Shown here: positions 17,542-27,486 of the stretch, one piece after another | How the letters are laid out: every line of letters begins with the position of its first letter | Position numbering within the stretch: the first letter of the stretch is position 1 | Source: DASXVU01 sp963732855 | GTDB taxonomy: Archaea; Thermoplasmatota; Thermoplasmata; Methanomassiliicoccales; UBA472 | NCBI GenBank assembly: GCA_963732855.1 | Contig: CAVTBB010000002.1 | Coordinates: forward strand, 558,001 to 622,000 | Direction of reading: 5' to 3' | Length of the DNA: 64,000 nt | Program-made: the position numbers and the translations under genes | Notes under the pieces: generated by a model | Seen by the model: only the letters and a program-made list of their open reading frames with translations | The model's database searches: none | Told to the model about the DNA's origin: nothing

Positions 17542-19209
17542 CTACTTCTTACGGCGACCACTCGCCTTTGGCTTGCGGAAGAACAAGAAATACAACGCGA
17601 CAATGGCCGCAACTATTACGGCCACGATTATCAAAGTCATGTCCCCGGAATCCGATCCACTGCTGGTGGTAGAGTCGGCGGCCTGCAGGACGATAGATCC
17701 AATATTCAAGTTCTGACCGGACGTGACCGTCACATTCTGCATGGCGTCTGAATAACCATCCTTGGTGATGGTGAGACTATAATTGCCCGAAAAGACCTCC
17801 TCGATCATGAAGAACCCATATTCACTCGTCGTGACGGCCGTGTAGATTCCGAGGGTGACCGTTGCGTTCGCGATCGTGTTTCCATTGATATCGTAGGCCG
17901 TTCCAGCTACCGCCGCCCCCACTGGGGGCAATCTGATAGAGACGGAGGACGAATTTAGCAAGTTCCCCCTCGTGTTGGGGACGACGATAGTGAAATTGTA
18001 TGACAATCCATTCTTCAGGCCACTGATCGTGACAGAGTTGCTTGCTACCCTCTCGACGTAGGTGTCGTTCCGATACACAAGGTATTTCACACCCGAGGCG
18101 CCGATGGAGCCGCTCGGAGCATTCCAGGATAATCTCACGCTGCCGTCTCCGGGCACCGCAGTAAGGTTCATTGGGGCATTAGGGGAGGTCATGAGACGGA
18201 CCGTCACTCCACTCCACGATGAGCCTGTGAACCCTGTCGCCCCCTGATAATAGCCGACGGTGAGATTGCCGCTGCAACCTGTCTTCCAACCGCCCCCCAT
18301 CAAGGGTGCGTTGCCGTAAAAAGTGATAGACTCCAGATCGTAACAGTTATTGAACGCACCGGTCCCTATGCTCGAGACGCTTCCGGTGACGGTCACCGAT
18401 ATCAGGTTGTAACAGTTGCCGAACAGATAATCTCCCAGGCTCGATATGTTGCTGGGGATCGTGACGGAAGACAGGGCGTAGCAGTTGTTGAAGGCATAGC
18501 TTCCAATGCTGGTGACGCTGACCGGTATGGTAACCGAGGTCAGGGCGTAACAGCCTTGAAAACATCGGTCCTCGACCGTGCTGATGCTCTCTGGGATGGC
18601 AACCGTTTTCAGGCCGCAGTTGTAGAATGCCCCGATACCGATGCTAGTGACGCTTTTGGGGATGACGACATTATTCAGCTGGTAGCAGTTCCCGAAGGAA
18701 TAGCTTCCAATGCTGGTGATGCTGACCGGTATGGTCACCGAGGTCAGGGAATAGCAGCCGAAGAACAGGTCGTCCGCGATGAGCGTCACGCTGTTGGGGA
18801 TGATGACCGAGCGAAGGCCTACACCGTAGAACGCACCGGTCCCTATGCTCGAGACGCTGTTGGGTATCGTCATCGATGTCAAGGAATAGCAGTTTTGGAA
18901 CGCCCACGCCCCAATAATAATTATGCTGTTGGGAATGGTCACTGTGGTCAACCCGGTGCAATTGCAGAACGCTCGCTCCCCGATCGACGTGACAGGCTTG
19001 CCGTCTATGACGCTGGGAATGACCACGCTCACTCCTGTGCCGTTGAAACTGGTGATCTCGACCGCCGTACCGTCATTGATGAATGAATATTGGAAATTGC
19101 CACCTTCCGCAGCGGATGCAGCGCCGGCCAATGCTCCAACCGCTACGGCGACGATCGGCGAGAAGAGCATGAGGGCTGCCAGCAAGACTGTGATTTTTCT
19201 AGGATTCAT
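17542..19209 (-). CDS. Large BspA-like LRR surface protein with C-terminal membrane anchor
   Basis: 555 residues. A signal peptide (residues 1-34, VLLAALMLFSPIVAVAVGAL) is followed by about twelve LRR_5 repeats (residues 60-330; units such as SVTSIGSYAFNNCYALSSVT). A fibronectin type III-like domain (about 345-430, VPGDGSVRLSWNAPSGS) and a carboxypeptidase-regulatory-like domain (about 435-510, GTAYDINGNTIANATVTLGI) come next. The protein ends with a membrane helix and a basic tail (FRKPKASGRRKK). It should be displayed outside the cell and held by the helix. It stands alone on this strand. Confidence 0.9.
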   Translation of the reverse strand: MNPRKITVLLAALMLFSPIVAVAVGALAGAASAAEGGNFQYSFINDGTAVEITSFNGTGVSVVIPSVIDGKPVTSIGERAFCNCTGLTTVTIPNSIIIIGAWAFQNCYSLTSMTIPNSVSSIGTGAFYGVGLRSVIIPNSVTLIADDLFFGCYSLTSVTIPVSITSIGSYSFGNCYQLNNVVIPKSVTSIGIGAFYNCGLKTVAIPESISTVEDRCFQGCYALTSVTIPVSVTSIGSYAFNNCYALSSVTIPSNISSLGDYLFGNCYNLISVTVTGSVSSIGTGAFNNCYDLESITFYGNAPLMGGGWKTGCSGNLTVGYYQGATGFTGSSWSGVTVRLMTSPNAPMNLTAVPGDGSVRLSWNAPSGSIGASGVKYLVYRNDTYVERVASNSVTISGLKNGLSYNFTIVVPNTRGNLLNSSSVSIRLPPVGAAVAGTAYDINGNTIANATVTLGIYTAVTTSEYGFFMIEEVFSGNYSLTITKDGYSDAMQNVTVTSGQNLNIGSIVLQAADSTTSSGSDSGDMTLIIVAVIVAAIVALYFLFFRKPKASGRRKK

Positions 19210-19667
19210 GATATACCCGAAATTCTCAGAGGATGTCCAGGGTAAGTAAGGACGAGATACCCTAATAGAAAACTACCATCAGAATGTGAAAATTGATAAT
19301 GAGCGGACGCCGACTGGCTATTCTTATTCGTGCGAGGATCATGAATACGCCATGAAAATCGAGAGGGCGTTCCAAAATGCAGTTGAAAGAACTATGGGAG
19401 TTTGATCAGGGGGAGACTGTGTAAGTGATCCGATCAGCCTTTAGAGTCGACGAGATCGAACTGGAAACAATGGCATCAACACAACAATCATTAGGACGTT
19501 GAGATGCAACTATTGTGACAGGACCGCGTAATGCTATCATCGCATACTTAATCTAGTTGAATAATTGCAGATTTAATTGATAAGTTCGGGTCTGACTCGA
19601 ATAGTTTTTGACGTTGTCTCATAAAGCATTATGGCCTTACATTTCTTGGTCATCACTATCGATTCCT
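19210..19667. other. Intergenic stretch, nothing recognised
   Basis: About 460 nt that include the upstream region of the LRR gene. No gene or repeat could be supported. Confidence 0.4.
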
Positions 19668-21131
19668 TCAATAATATCTCAGCCTGCCTTCTATTTCGCG
19701 ACCGCAGTTCTGATTGTTGCGCAACCACTCCTCGAGGACCTCTCTGGCACTTGTGGTGACCACCTTCGGTTTGATGGAGGTAAGTTCCTCGCTGGTGATG
19801 TCCAAATATGCCTTGGAGTTCTGCGCATGGTACGGCTGAATGCATATCTTATATGTCTCTTCGTCAAGGACCTCATTCCCGTTCACGTTCAGGGACCGAA
19901 GGATTCTCGCCTCCTCGTCGAAGACGGCCCTCACCTTTCCGTTCACCTGAAAGCACTCCCCTTCACCATTACGGTTCTCCTTGCACATGATGTGGCTGAA
20001 CATGCGCCGAAGCTGAGCCCCGGTTACGGTGTACCTCGAAAGTGGCTCATTATAAGGGAAGCAGGTGGCCATATCCCTCAGGCTGACCAAAGGGCCGAAC
20101 TCCTTCGTCCTGATGGACCCGCTGGCCAGGAACATGATGTCACTCTCTGTCATTTCTGCCAGGCCATCGGCGAAAAGGTTGCCCAGACTTGTCTCGACCT
20201 CGCGCATCGGATGAGTGTGAATGAACTTCAGTTTCGATATCATCGCGGAATACTTGTCCTCGACCCGTTCTTGATAAGAATGGATATAGTTCTCAAGGTC
20301 CCGGTCTGCCCCAACCAGGCCGTCGTCTATATTTACGAGTCTCCATTGATAGTCGAGAACTTTGTTCGTTTCGTCATCCACGATCACGTCCAGCTTGCCT
20401 ATTTGGTTCGTGCCCTCGCCCGCGGTGACGATTATAATGCCGTTCTCCACAATCGGTCTGTCGAGAAAGGTATGCGAATGGCCTCCTATGATTATGTCCA
20501 CTCCCCATTCAGGCCTGAGCAACTTGGCAAGTTCGATGTCCGATTCGATACCGATGTGGGTAAGGATGATGGTCAGGTCGATGTCGTCGCCTTTGTAGGC
20601 GTTCGTGATCTTGCCCACTTCCTGGCTAGCCTCCTCGAGGTTGACGAAGCTACTTAGGACGTTGTCGCCCTTTATCGAGTCCAACACCTTTTCGGTGATG
20701 ATCCCGGTCACCAGGATATCGAACCCTGCCTTCTTGAGGATGCAGAAAGGCTTCATCAACCGCTTGTTGAAGGGTTTGATGTAGAGGTTTGCGTTGACAA
20801 TGGGGAAATTCGCAACCTTCTCTAGAAAGAGTAGATGTGATAGTCCATAGTCGAACTCGTGATTACCAAGAGCAATCACGTCCGGAGCGAGGTAATTGAT
20901 CATTCCGATTGTTGATATGCCCTTGTACTCGCTGTCTATGAGATTGCCCTGCACGATGTCCCCAGCAATAAGGAATAAAACATTCTCCTCCTCGTGACGG
21001 ACCTTGTTCAGATAGCCGGATAGTAGCGGCAGTCCCCCGACGCTCCGCCCGGTGGACGAATCTTTCTCAGCGAAGAAATCTCCGTCCATGTCGTTAGAAT
21101 GGAGGATGGTGATTTTCCTTGTCCCGGTCAT
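19668..21131 (-). CDS. 5'-nucleotidase/UshA-like metallophosphatase
   Basis: 487 residues from ATG 21129-21131 (MTGTRKITILHSNDMDGDFF). The N-terminal calcineurin-like domain has SNDMDGD, IAGDIVQGNL, ALGNHEFDYGLSHL, ILTHIGIESD and IIGGHSHTFLDRP. The C-terminal 5_nucleotid_C domain (about 300-480) includes HPMREVETSLGNLFADGL, FLASGSIRT and FPYNEPLSRYTVTGAQL. It should remove phosphate from nucleotides or similar esters. Unusually for this family no signal peptide is visible; a longer upstream frame does not supply one. The enzyme may be cytoplasmic, or the start may be misplaced. Confidence 0.9.
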   Translation of the reverse strand: MTGTRKITILHSNDMDGDFFAEKDSSTGRSVGGLPLLSGYLNKVRHEEENVLFLIAGDIVQGNLIDSEYKGISTIGMINYLAPDVIALGNHEFDYGLSHLLFLEKVANFPIVNANLYIKPFNKRLMKPFCILKKAGFDILVTGIITEKVLDSIKGDNVLSSFVNLEEASQEVGKITNAYKGDDIDLTIILTHIGIESDIELAKLLRPEWGVDIIIGGHSHTFLDRPIVENGIIIVTAGEGTNQIGKLDVIVDDETNKVLDYQWRLVNIDDGLVGADRDLENYIHSYQERVEDKYSAMISKLKFIHTHPMREVETSLGNLFADGLAEMTESDIMFLASGSIRTKEFGPLVSLRDMATCFPYNEPLSRYTVTGAQLRRMFSHIMCKENRNGEGECFQVNGKVRAVFDEEARILRSLNVNGNEVLDEETYKICIQPYHAQNSKAYLDITSEELTSIKPKVVTTSAREVLEEWLRNNQNCGREIEGRLRYY

Positions 21132-21563
21132 TAGATCGCGGATAGAATTGGCCTTTATCGTACAAAATAAAATGGTTCGAACTTGGCTGGGCCCCATCTT
21201 GGACCCATCGGGCCGTCAAACGATGTGGATCAATTGATGGACCATATGCCTACGGTCCATCCATCATAGCTCTGGAGCCAGCTCCTCGTTGCAGCCCATC
21301 TATCCTACGAGTAGACATGCAACGAGAAGCAGGCAATGCAAACCAGGGCTGACATCACCCCAAACAAGGCTAACATCCATTCAAGCTCCCGGACCAATGC
21401 CAGTACAGACGCTATTGGGAATGGGTGCAAGGATCTGCCTCGTGCTCAGGATTGTCGAATACCCTTCCATTATCTTCCCCGCATATGGTGACGTTGATCT
21501 TATGTTCAATGTAATGATCATATTTGGCGGTCTCGTTTGAAATAAGGGAAAAAGGGGTTTGGA
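21132..21563. other. Intergenic stretch, nothing recognised
   Basis: About 430 nt. Short frames on both strands were examined and lack any recognisable motif. Confidence 0.4.
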
Positions 21564-22961
21564 TCACTTCAATTTGGAGCCACACTTCATGCAGAAGGTC
21601 GTGTCCCCATTGGGATAACCGCAATTCGGACAGGGTTTTATCTTCGGCCTTTCGGTGGGCGCCTCCTGCTCTACTGGCGGAACCGGATTAGCGATCGGAG
21701 CGGCCGGTCCTTGCTGGATCGTTGATGGCATGGTAGGGGGAACGGCCTTCTTCCTCTTGATGAACAGTAAGAAGCCAGCCAGCAACACGAGGGCAATCAC
21801 CGAGATTATCGCTATTGGCAACATCGTATCGTCATTGCCAGAACCGTTCCCATTGGCCGACCCTGCCATGACGACCATGGGCAGTTCGTTGAAGACGGCT
21901 CCGGCGGTGGTATTGAAGTTTGAATCAGCATAGGCATGGCCAGTGATGTTCTCCGGTGTGTAGTAGATCCATTCGGCGCCCACATAGGCAGGGGCGACCT
22001 TCCCAGTGAAGGTTATCGAGGACAGGGCGTAGCAGTGTGAGAACTCATAGTTCCCTATGCTGTTCACCGCTTTGCCGAGGGTTATCGAGGTCAGGTTCAC
22101 GCAATATGAGAACGATCCATTCCCGATGAAGGTGACCTTGTCCGGTATGACGATCGAGGTCAATTTGACACAATCATAGAAGGCATTGTCCCCTATGCTG
22201 GTCACGCTGGCCGGAATCACGAAATCGGTCAGAGCGGTGTTGTAGAACATGTAAGTTCCGATGCTGGTGAGGCTATTTCCAATGGTGACGGTGGTCAACG
22301 CGGTGCAACTCTGGAACGCTCCGGCCCCGATGGTGACGGCGCCGGGAATGCTGATCGAGACCAGGGAATGGCAGTCAAAGAACGCTCCGGCCCCGATGCT
22401 GGTGACGCTCTCCGGTATGTTGACGGAGGTCAGGGCGCCACAACCATAGAACGCGGTTGTTCCGATGCTGGTAACGGCGTTTCCAAGGGTCACGCTGGTT
22501 AGAGAGTTGCAATGATAGAACGTGCCATTTCCGATGATGGTTACGCTGTCCGGGTAGGTTACCGAGGTCAGCGAACTGCAATAATAGAATACGTCATCCC
22601 CCATTTTGGTGACGCTATTCGGGATGGACACAGATTTCAAACCGGTGCAGATGCTGAATGCAAAGTCCGCTATGTTTGTGACGCTGTTAGGGATGGATAT
22701 GGAGGTGATGCCGCTATGGTAGAACGCATTCACGCCTATGCTGGTGACCGGTGTATTATTGAGAGTGCTCGGAATCACGACCTCTCCTGTCGATCCAGTG
22801 TAACCGGTGATCTCCACCTCGGTCCCGCCGTTGTTGGTCGTGTAGGTATAATCACCGATGCTATCGGCGGAGACCGTGCCTACCGATAGATCTACGATCG
22901 CAGCGGTCATGGACATGAGCATCAGGAATGTTAGCAATCCGGCAACCATTCTTCGCGACAT
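21564..22961 (-). CDS. BspA-like LRR surface protein with cytoplasmic zinc ribbon
   Basis: 465 residues. A signal peptide (VAGLLTFLMLMSMTAAIVDL) is followed by about thirteen LRR_5 repeats (residues 40-345, for example VTSIGDNAFYDCVKLTSIVI). A membrane helix lies near 385-405 (LPIAIISVIALVLLAGFLLF), then RKK, a Pro-rich linker and a terminal zinc ribbon (CPNCGYPNGDTTFCMKCGSK). By the positive-inside rule the LRR domain is outside and the ribbon is in the cytoplasm, so the protein could carry a signal across the membrane. It stands alone and is one of three LRR proteins in the window. Confidence 0.9.
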   Translation of the reverse strand: MSRRMVAGLLTFLMLMSMTAAIVDLSVGTVSADSIGDYTYTTNNGGTEVEITGYTGSTGEVVIPSTLNNTPVTSIGVNAFYHSGITSISIPNSVTNIADFAFSICTGLKSVSIPNSVTKMGDDVFYYCSSLTSVTYPDSVTIIGNGTFYHCNSLTSVTLGNAVTSIGTTAFYGCGALTSVNIPESVTSIGAGAFFDCHSLVSISIPGAVTIGAGAFQSCTALTTVTIGNSLTSIGTYMFYNTALTDFVIPASVTSIGDNAFYDCVKLTSIVIPDKVTFIGNGSFSYCVNLTSITLGKAVNSIGNYEFSHCYALSSITFTGKVAPAYVGAEWIYYTPENITGHAYADSNFNTTAGAVFNELPMVVMAGSANGNGSGNDDTMLPIAIISVIALVLLAGFLLFIKRKKAVPPTMPSTIQQGPAAPIANPVPPVEQEAPTERPKIKPCPNCGYPNGDTTFCMKCGSKLK

Positions 22962-23194
22962 CTTGGCACCTGTAAGTTTGGATAATATTCAGAGTTAAGT
23001 TATATAAAATTAGTCCAAACTTTGGATGTCAAATTCGGTCGCCTGCAATAAAACGAATGATACCGATTTAGGTCGAACCCGGGTTAGTTCAATCTGGATT
23101 AATCAGAGTTTCGCAACAAAGCCATTCTTGCATATGTAAGATTTGGGACGCCCCCGCAGAATTGCCTACACCCCCAGACCTTTTTTTAATATCT

Positions 23195-23872
23195 CTACAT
23201 CCTTTCCTTGATTCCTTTCTTTATCAGCCACCAGTTCGCCGGGTTCGAGGTAATGAATCCCAGCCCCATGCCGATCCACATCATGAACCAGAAGGTTGGA
23301 TCGGTAGGTTCTAGAGGCGGGGTGAACAGGGGAAACCTTACCAGCGCCATCCAAATGAACAATCCTATCTCAAAGGCGACAAGGGACAATGTATCCGCTT
23401 TCACCGCCGTTATCACCCCGCGCCGTCGCGACCAGTCCTTGTGCATCGGCTTGATCACAAAGTATTGGAATGCAATGCCCAGAAGCAAAGCAAGGGTGAG
23501 ATCGAGGATATAATTCGCCAGCAGCGTCGAGCCCAATATATTGATTGCGAGAATGAAGACGGTCCACTCGGCGATCACATCACCAAGTGTGCATCCTGCG
23601 CCGCAGTGACAGACCGATTTGAAGACCGCGGTCCAGCATGAGGATTCTTTCTTCCTCTGTTCCTTTCGCCCCCCTTTGGCGGTTCGGCCAAGCTTCCAGT
23701 AGGAGTAGAACCCGATCGGTCCCAGATAGACAGCGGTTATTGGCCAGACCGCTTCCATGACCCTCATTTTCAATCTGTTCCCGATTATGAATATATCAAT
23801 TATTATGATAAGGGCTAGAGCGGCGGCTACCAGCAGGTATATTGACGAGATGGTATCCAGAGCATTTGACAC
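23195..23872 (-). CDS. DUF4396 membrane protein
   Basis: 225 residues from GTG 23870-23872. Typical DUF4396 features are VMEAVWPITAVYLGPIGFYS near residue 40 and the conserved SVCHCGAGCTLGDVIAEW with three cysteines near residue 88-95. Further membrane helices follow, with FVIKPMHKDWSRRRG and MWIGMGLGFITSNPANWWL. The cysteines and charged residues suggest metal or redox involvement, but the family has no assigned function. About six membrane segments. Confidence 0.85.
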   Translation of the reverse strand: MSNALDTISSIYLLVAAALALIIIIDIFIIGNRLKMRVMEAVWPITAVYLGPIGFYSYWKLGRTAKGGRKEQRKKESSCWTAVFKSVCHCGAGCTLGDVIAEWTVFILAINILGSTLLANYILDLTLALLLGIAFQYFVIKPMHKDWSRRRGVITAVKADTLSLVAFEIGLFIWMALVRFPLFTPPLEPTDPTFWFMMWIGMGLGFITSNPANWWLIKKGIKERM

Positions 23873-24129
23873 GTTGATCTAATCTCATTCTATGTCTGCT
23901 CAATTTATAATTAAACAAATTTATGATCCGCAGAATATGAATCAAAATATGCTATTATTCGTTATCGCGTTTCTACAATAAAAAGCTGGATCGCACGAAC
24001 AGTGGCGGAAAAGGTTATTGTTCCCTAGTCACTCTCCCGACGATTTCATCTTAAGGACGGCAGGCCAGAAATAATATAAATATTATGTAATGGCAAATTC
24101 ATTCTATCGTGCTTAAGGTGGCGGTAGAA

Positions 24130-24381
24130 ATGTCAAAAACCAAGTTCGAGATAGGTGAGACCGAAAAGCACCTCATCATCGTGGAAAATAGCATACTTTG
24201 GAAACGCGTAATTATCGAACTTGATGGAGAAAAGGTGGTGAACGAGTCCCATTTCTCGCCGGGGGGCAAGAAATTCGAGTTCGAAGTAGGAAATTCCGAA
24301 AAGCATCATGTGGAGGTCAGAGCTGGTGGCTTCTCTCATTCCGAACTCTTTGTTGACGGCAAAGCAGTTAAAGAATCCTGA
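24130..24381 (+). CDS. Small beta-rich protein upstream of an ABC transporter
   Basis: 83 residues from ATG 24130 (MSKTKFEIGETEKHLIIVEN), with AAGGTGGCGG upstream as a ribosome binding site. It alternates short beta-like strands: KRVIIELDGEKVVNES, KKFEFEVGNSEKHHVEVRAG and SELFVDGKAV. Two repeats of the strand-EKH element suggest an internal duplication. The ABC ATPase gene starts 26 nt downstream, so they are probably co-transcribed. No function is known; a soluble cytoplasmic accessory protein is likely. Confidence 0.65.
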   Translation: MSKTKFEIGETEKHLIIVENSILWKRVIIELDGEKVVNESHFSPGGKKFEFEVGNSEKHHVEVRAGGFSHSELFVDGKAVKES

Positions 24382-24407
24382 ATGATCTTTGACAAGGTTC
24401 TGATGAT

Positions 24408-25325
24408 ATGATCGATACCGTGGACCTCACAAGGAAGTTCGGTGAAAAAACCGCTGTCGACGGACTGACCCTTCACGTGAACGACGGCGAGGTGTTCGGC
24501 TTCCTCGGACCGAATGGTGCGGGAAAGACCACCACCGTCAGAATGCTCACCTGCCTTATCTCAAAGACCAGCGGTGAGGCCAGGATCGGCGATTTCCAGG
24601 TCGGAAATAAGGAAGATCAGGTAAAGATCAGAAAGATGATCGGGCTGCTGCCGGAGAATGCCGGCCTCTACGACGATCTAAGCGCCTACGAGAACCTGGA
24701 CTTTTACGCTCGTCTATACAAAATGGCCGAAGCAAAAAGGAAGGAAAATATCGAACGTTTCCTCAAAATGCTGGACCTTTGGGACAGGAAAGACCAGACC
24801 GCAGGTACGTTCTCAAAAGGGATGAAGCAAAAACTCGCTATATCACGTGCCTTGATCCACGACCCCCAGGTCCTTTTCCTGGACGAACCGACCGCGAACC
24901 TCGATCCCGAGGCGTCCAAAACAGTCAGGGATTTCATCCTGGAACTAAAGAAAGAGAAGAAGACGATCTTCCTCAACACACATAATCTCGACGAAGCGCA
25001 GCGGATATGCGACCGGATCGGGATATTGAACACGAAATTAATGGTGGTCGGTGTGCCAGAAACCTTGATGGAGTCAGTCCAGGGAAGGAAGGTCTCGGTA
25101 AAGCTGGCAGTGGTGAACGAAGCGGTTCTGACTGCGGTCAAGTTGGCAGGTTACGAAAAAGTGAAGATCGACGGCCGGAACCTGGTCATCGATGTCCGCG
25201 ATCCGGAGGTCGAGAATCCCAAGATAATCGAGGCTATCGTCAAGGCCGGTGGTCATGTCCAATTCGTCAATGACATTCACTCGACCCTAGAGGATGTGTA
25301 TCTCAAACTGGTGAGGGGTGGGTAA
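24408..25325 (+). CDS. ABC transporter ATPase subunit (ABC-2 exporter type)
   Basis: 305 residues from ATG 24408. Walker A is GPNGAGKTTT, the signature is FSKGMKQKLAISRAL, Walker B is VLFLDEPTANLD and the H-loop is NTHNLDEA. The C-terminal extension (residues 215-305) is the one seen in NatA/CcmA-like exporters. It powers the permease encoded directly downstream, whose ATG follows its stop codon without any gap. Substrates of this class include sodium, drugs and peptides; nothing here decides between them. Confidence 0.92.
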   Translation: MIDTVDLTRKFGEKTAVDGLTLHVNDGEVFGFLGPNGAGKTTTVRMLTCLISKTSGEARIGDFQVGNKEDQVKIRKMIGLLPENAGLYDDLSAYENLDFYARLYKMAEAKRKENIERFLKMLDLWDRKDQTAGTFSKGMKQKLAISRALIHDPQVLFLDEPTANLDPEASKTVRDFILELKKEKKTIFLNTHNLDEAQRICDRIGILNTKLMVVGVPETLMESVQGRKVSVKLAVVNEAVLTAVKLAGYEKVKIDGRNLVIDVRDPEVENPKIIEAIVKAGGHVQFVNDIHSTLEDVYLKLVRGG

Positions 25326-26060
25326 ATGGACCTTGAGACGGTGTGGACAATCGCTCGCAAAGACCTAAGACTTTTCCGGAGGAAGAAGAGCATCTTCTAT
25401 ACGACGATCCTTTTCCCCCTGATCATTTCCATCGCTTTGCCGGGAGTGATCGCGTATGTGTCGACAAAGGCAACGACGTCGACCGTCATATTGATTGGCC
25501 TTCTCGATTCCTTCTCATTCTTCTTCGTCATTATCGCCGCCATCGTTCCGACAGCGATCTCTTCCTACAGCATAGTCGGAGAGAAGGTCGAGAAGAGCCT
25601 GGAACCGCTCTTGGCGACGCCGGCGACGGACGGAGAGATACTTCTGGGAAAGAGTCTGGCATCGTTCATTCCTGCCATCATAGCGGTCTACCTCGGTGCC
25701 TCGATCTTCATGATACTCATAGATGCGGTGACCTATGGCAAGTTGGGATATCTTTACTACCCGAACTGGACCGAGGCGTTGGTCCTTCTGATGGTAACAC
25801 CACTCGCTGCGGTATTCGCAGTGGAAGGTAACGTCATCGTATCCGCACGTGCAAATGACGTTCGGGCCGCCACCCAGCTCGGAAGTTTGGTCATTGTGCC
25901 ACTTTTCGCTATCTACCTTCTTTCCGAGATAAGGCTGATATCGATCGATACGACCAGTCTGTTCATCATAGCGGCAACACTTCTCGTCGTGGATGTGGTT
26001 CTGTTTTATCTGAGCCGAGCTACGTTCCGCAGAGAGGAGATACTGACTAAATGGAAGTAG
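25326..26060 (+). CDS. ABC-2 type permease
   Basis: 244 residues starting immediately after the ATPase gene. Six hydrophobic segments are present, e.g. TTILFPLIISIALPGVIAYV, SFFFVIIAAIVPTAISSYSI and SLVIVPLFAIYLL. The typical conserved element EKVEKSLEPLLATPATDGEI follows the second helix. It forms the membrane channel for the partner ATPase. The two genes and the small beta-rich protein probably form one operon. Confidence 0.9.
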   Translation: MDLETVWTIARKDLRLFRRKKSIFYTTILFPLIISIALPGVIAYVSTKATTSTVILIGLLDSFSFFFVIIAAIVPTAISSYSIVGEKVEKSLEPLLATPATDGEILLGKSLASFIPAIIAVYLGASIFMILIDAVTYGKLGYLYYPNWTEALVLLMVTPLAAVFAVEGNVIVSARANDVRAATQLGSLVIVPLFAIYLLSEIRLISIDTTSLFIIAATLLVVDVVLFYLSRATFRREEILTKWK

Positions 26061-26455
26061 TGGTTTATGAAGTGTAAAAATATGCGGATAATAGTGCAAA
26101 TTGGGAGTAATATGAGGTGTGGATGTGGGGATTTCTGAAAATCTAATAATCATAATAATCGTCATAAATGCAATAATAATACCTATCGTTTGGTACTTAA
26201 AGCGCAGGTTCTTAAAGCGCTAAATCAGGGGTAGTTCTTAAAAACTAGATCTCAATCTCTCTAATCCACATTGGTCCAGTTAGCTAGGTGCAACCATCCT
26301 TATTTTCGCCAGTTCCAACCTCATGAGGGCGGGAGCATCGATTTGAACCTTGAAAATCTAGTGGAGAATGTTTTTCCCAAAGAATCATAGAATTTTTTCT
26401 AAGTCGACCTCTGCCCCTCATCCAGCTCTCCCTTGTAATACACGGCCTTCTTCAG
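26061..26455. other. Intergenic stretch beside decayed cas1
   Basis: About 395 nt, AT-rich. TTAAAGCGC occurs twice within 20 nt near 26195-26220, but there is no regular repeat-spacer pattern and no cas2. Confidence 0.4.
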
Positions 26456-27299
26456 CTATTTCCATCCAAACAGATCGCAAAGGATGACCGGGTTGGAGAT
26501 CTTATGAGCAAGCTGAGTAGCTTTGGTTGCCCATAGCGAAGGGGGATAAATCTTCCTCTTCAACTCGGATCCCGATGCGACCTTCTGAACAATTCGATAA
26601 ACGGTCATACGAGTTATTTCGAGCGAGAGAGGTTCTGTGAAATGCGTTCTTACCGCTTCCCATGCCTTTGGTGACATCTTTAAGGCGGGGAATAGTCCTA
26701 ACCCTGTACGGACGCTTGGGATTCCATCCCTGTTCGCTTTTTGAGAGTAACCTGACATTTATAATTGTCCGTAAGAATGAAACCCTTCTGAGAAGACTCT
26801 TTCCTCTCCAGTGCTCCAATAACTGAATAGTTTCCTCAAGATGGGATTTGTATGATCTGATTTCTTCAATCAAAGATACTTTTTCATCGCAGATATGTGG
26901 ATACCGGGTCTTGATCCAATCCATCACAAGGATGGTGTGTTCAATCTTAGCCTCGATGAATGCCTTAGCAAGTGGTACCCTTTTCTCATTGCGATAGGCG
27001 TCATACTGGGCCATACGGATGTTGAATCGCCTATTATCAGGGCCTAAGACATTCATCAAGACGCGTCCATCCCAGTTTAGGAACGTTAAAACGATATTCT
27101 GCTTGGATAACCACTTCATCGCTTCCAAGCTAATGTTTCCAGTATGACCATAGATGATAATGAGGTCCAATTCGTCATGTTTGGCCTTGAATTCTTGGGT
27201 GATCGGTTCCTTCGAATAATCCCTACCGTCAGTTACCACTAGCCGCCCGTTGTCAATATGGAGGTCGATTCCGTACCCTGAGAGGAACAGTGTTTTCAT
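26456..27299 (-). pseudogene. cas1: Decayed solitary cas1 (CRISPR integrase)
   Basis: From ATG 27297-27299 the first 150-170 residues are clearly Cas1: KTLFLSGYGIDLHIDNGRLV, then LDLIIIYGHTGNISLEAMKW, NIVLTFLNWDGRVLMNVL and RMAQYDAYRNEKRVPLAKAF. After about residue 180 the sequence stops resembling Cas1. The conserved LNYGYxLLEAE and HE/D catalytic segments are missing, and a C-terminal-like piece (LWATKATQLAHKISN) lies in another frame that ends at 26456. So the catalytic core has been deleted and the frame lost. No other cas gene and no CRISPR array is seen nearby. Confidence 0.75.
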
Positions 27300-27486
27300 G
27301 AGAAATTTCACCCCTGCCAGATGTCAATAATTACTATGTAGTCAGTGGTATTTGAAGTGTCTGGATAGCATCTGGAATGACCTAGAATAGTTGACTTCTG
27401 GTAGGTTAATAATTATCTAGTGGATATAATGAATACATTAAAAATGGGACATTTGGTCGAGATAGATATATCCCCCTGCTTATTAG

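Noticed and set aside
21289..21540. Forward open frame of 83 codons
   Set aside because: No family motif, weak start, and the opposite strand is equally open; treated as intergenic.
26190..26230. Short direct repeat TTAAAGCGC near decayed cas1, considered as a CRISPR remnant
   Set aside because: Only two copies, too short and too close together for a repeat-spacer unit.
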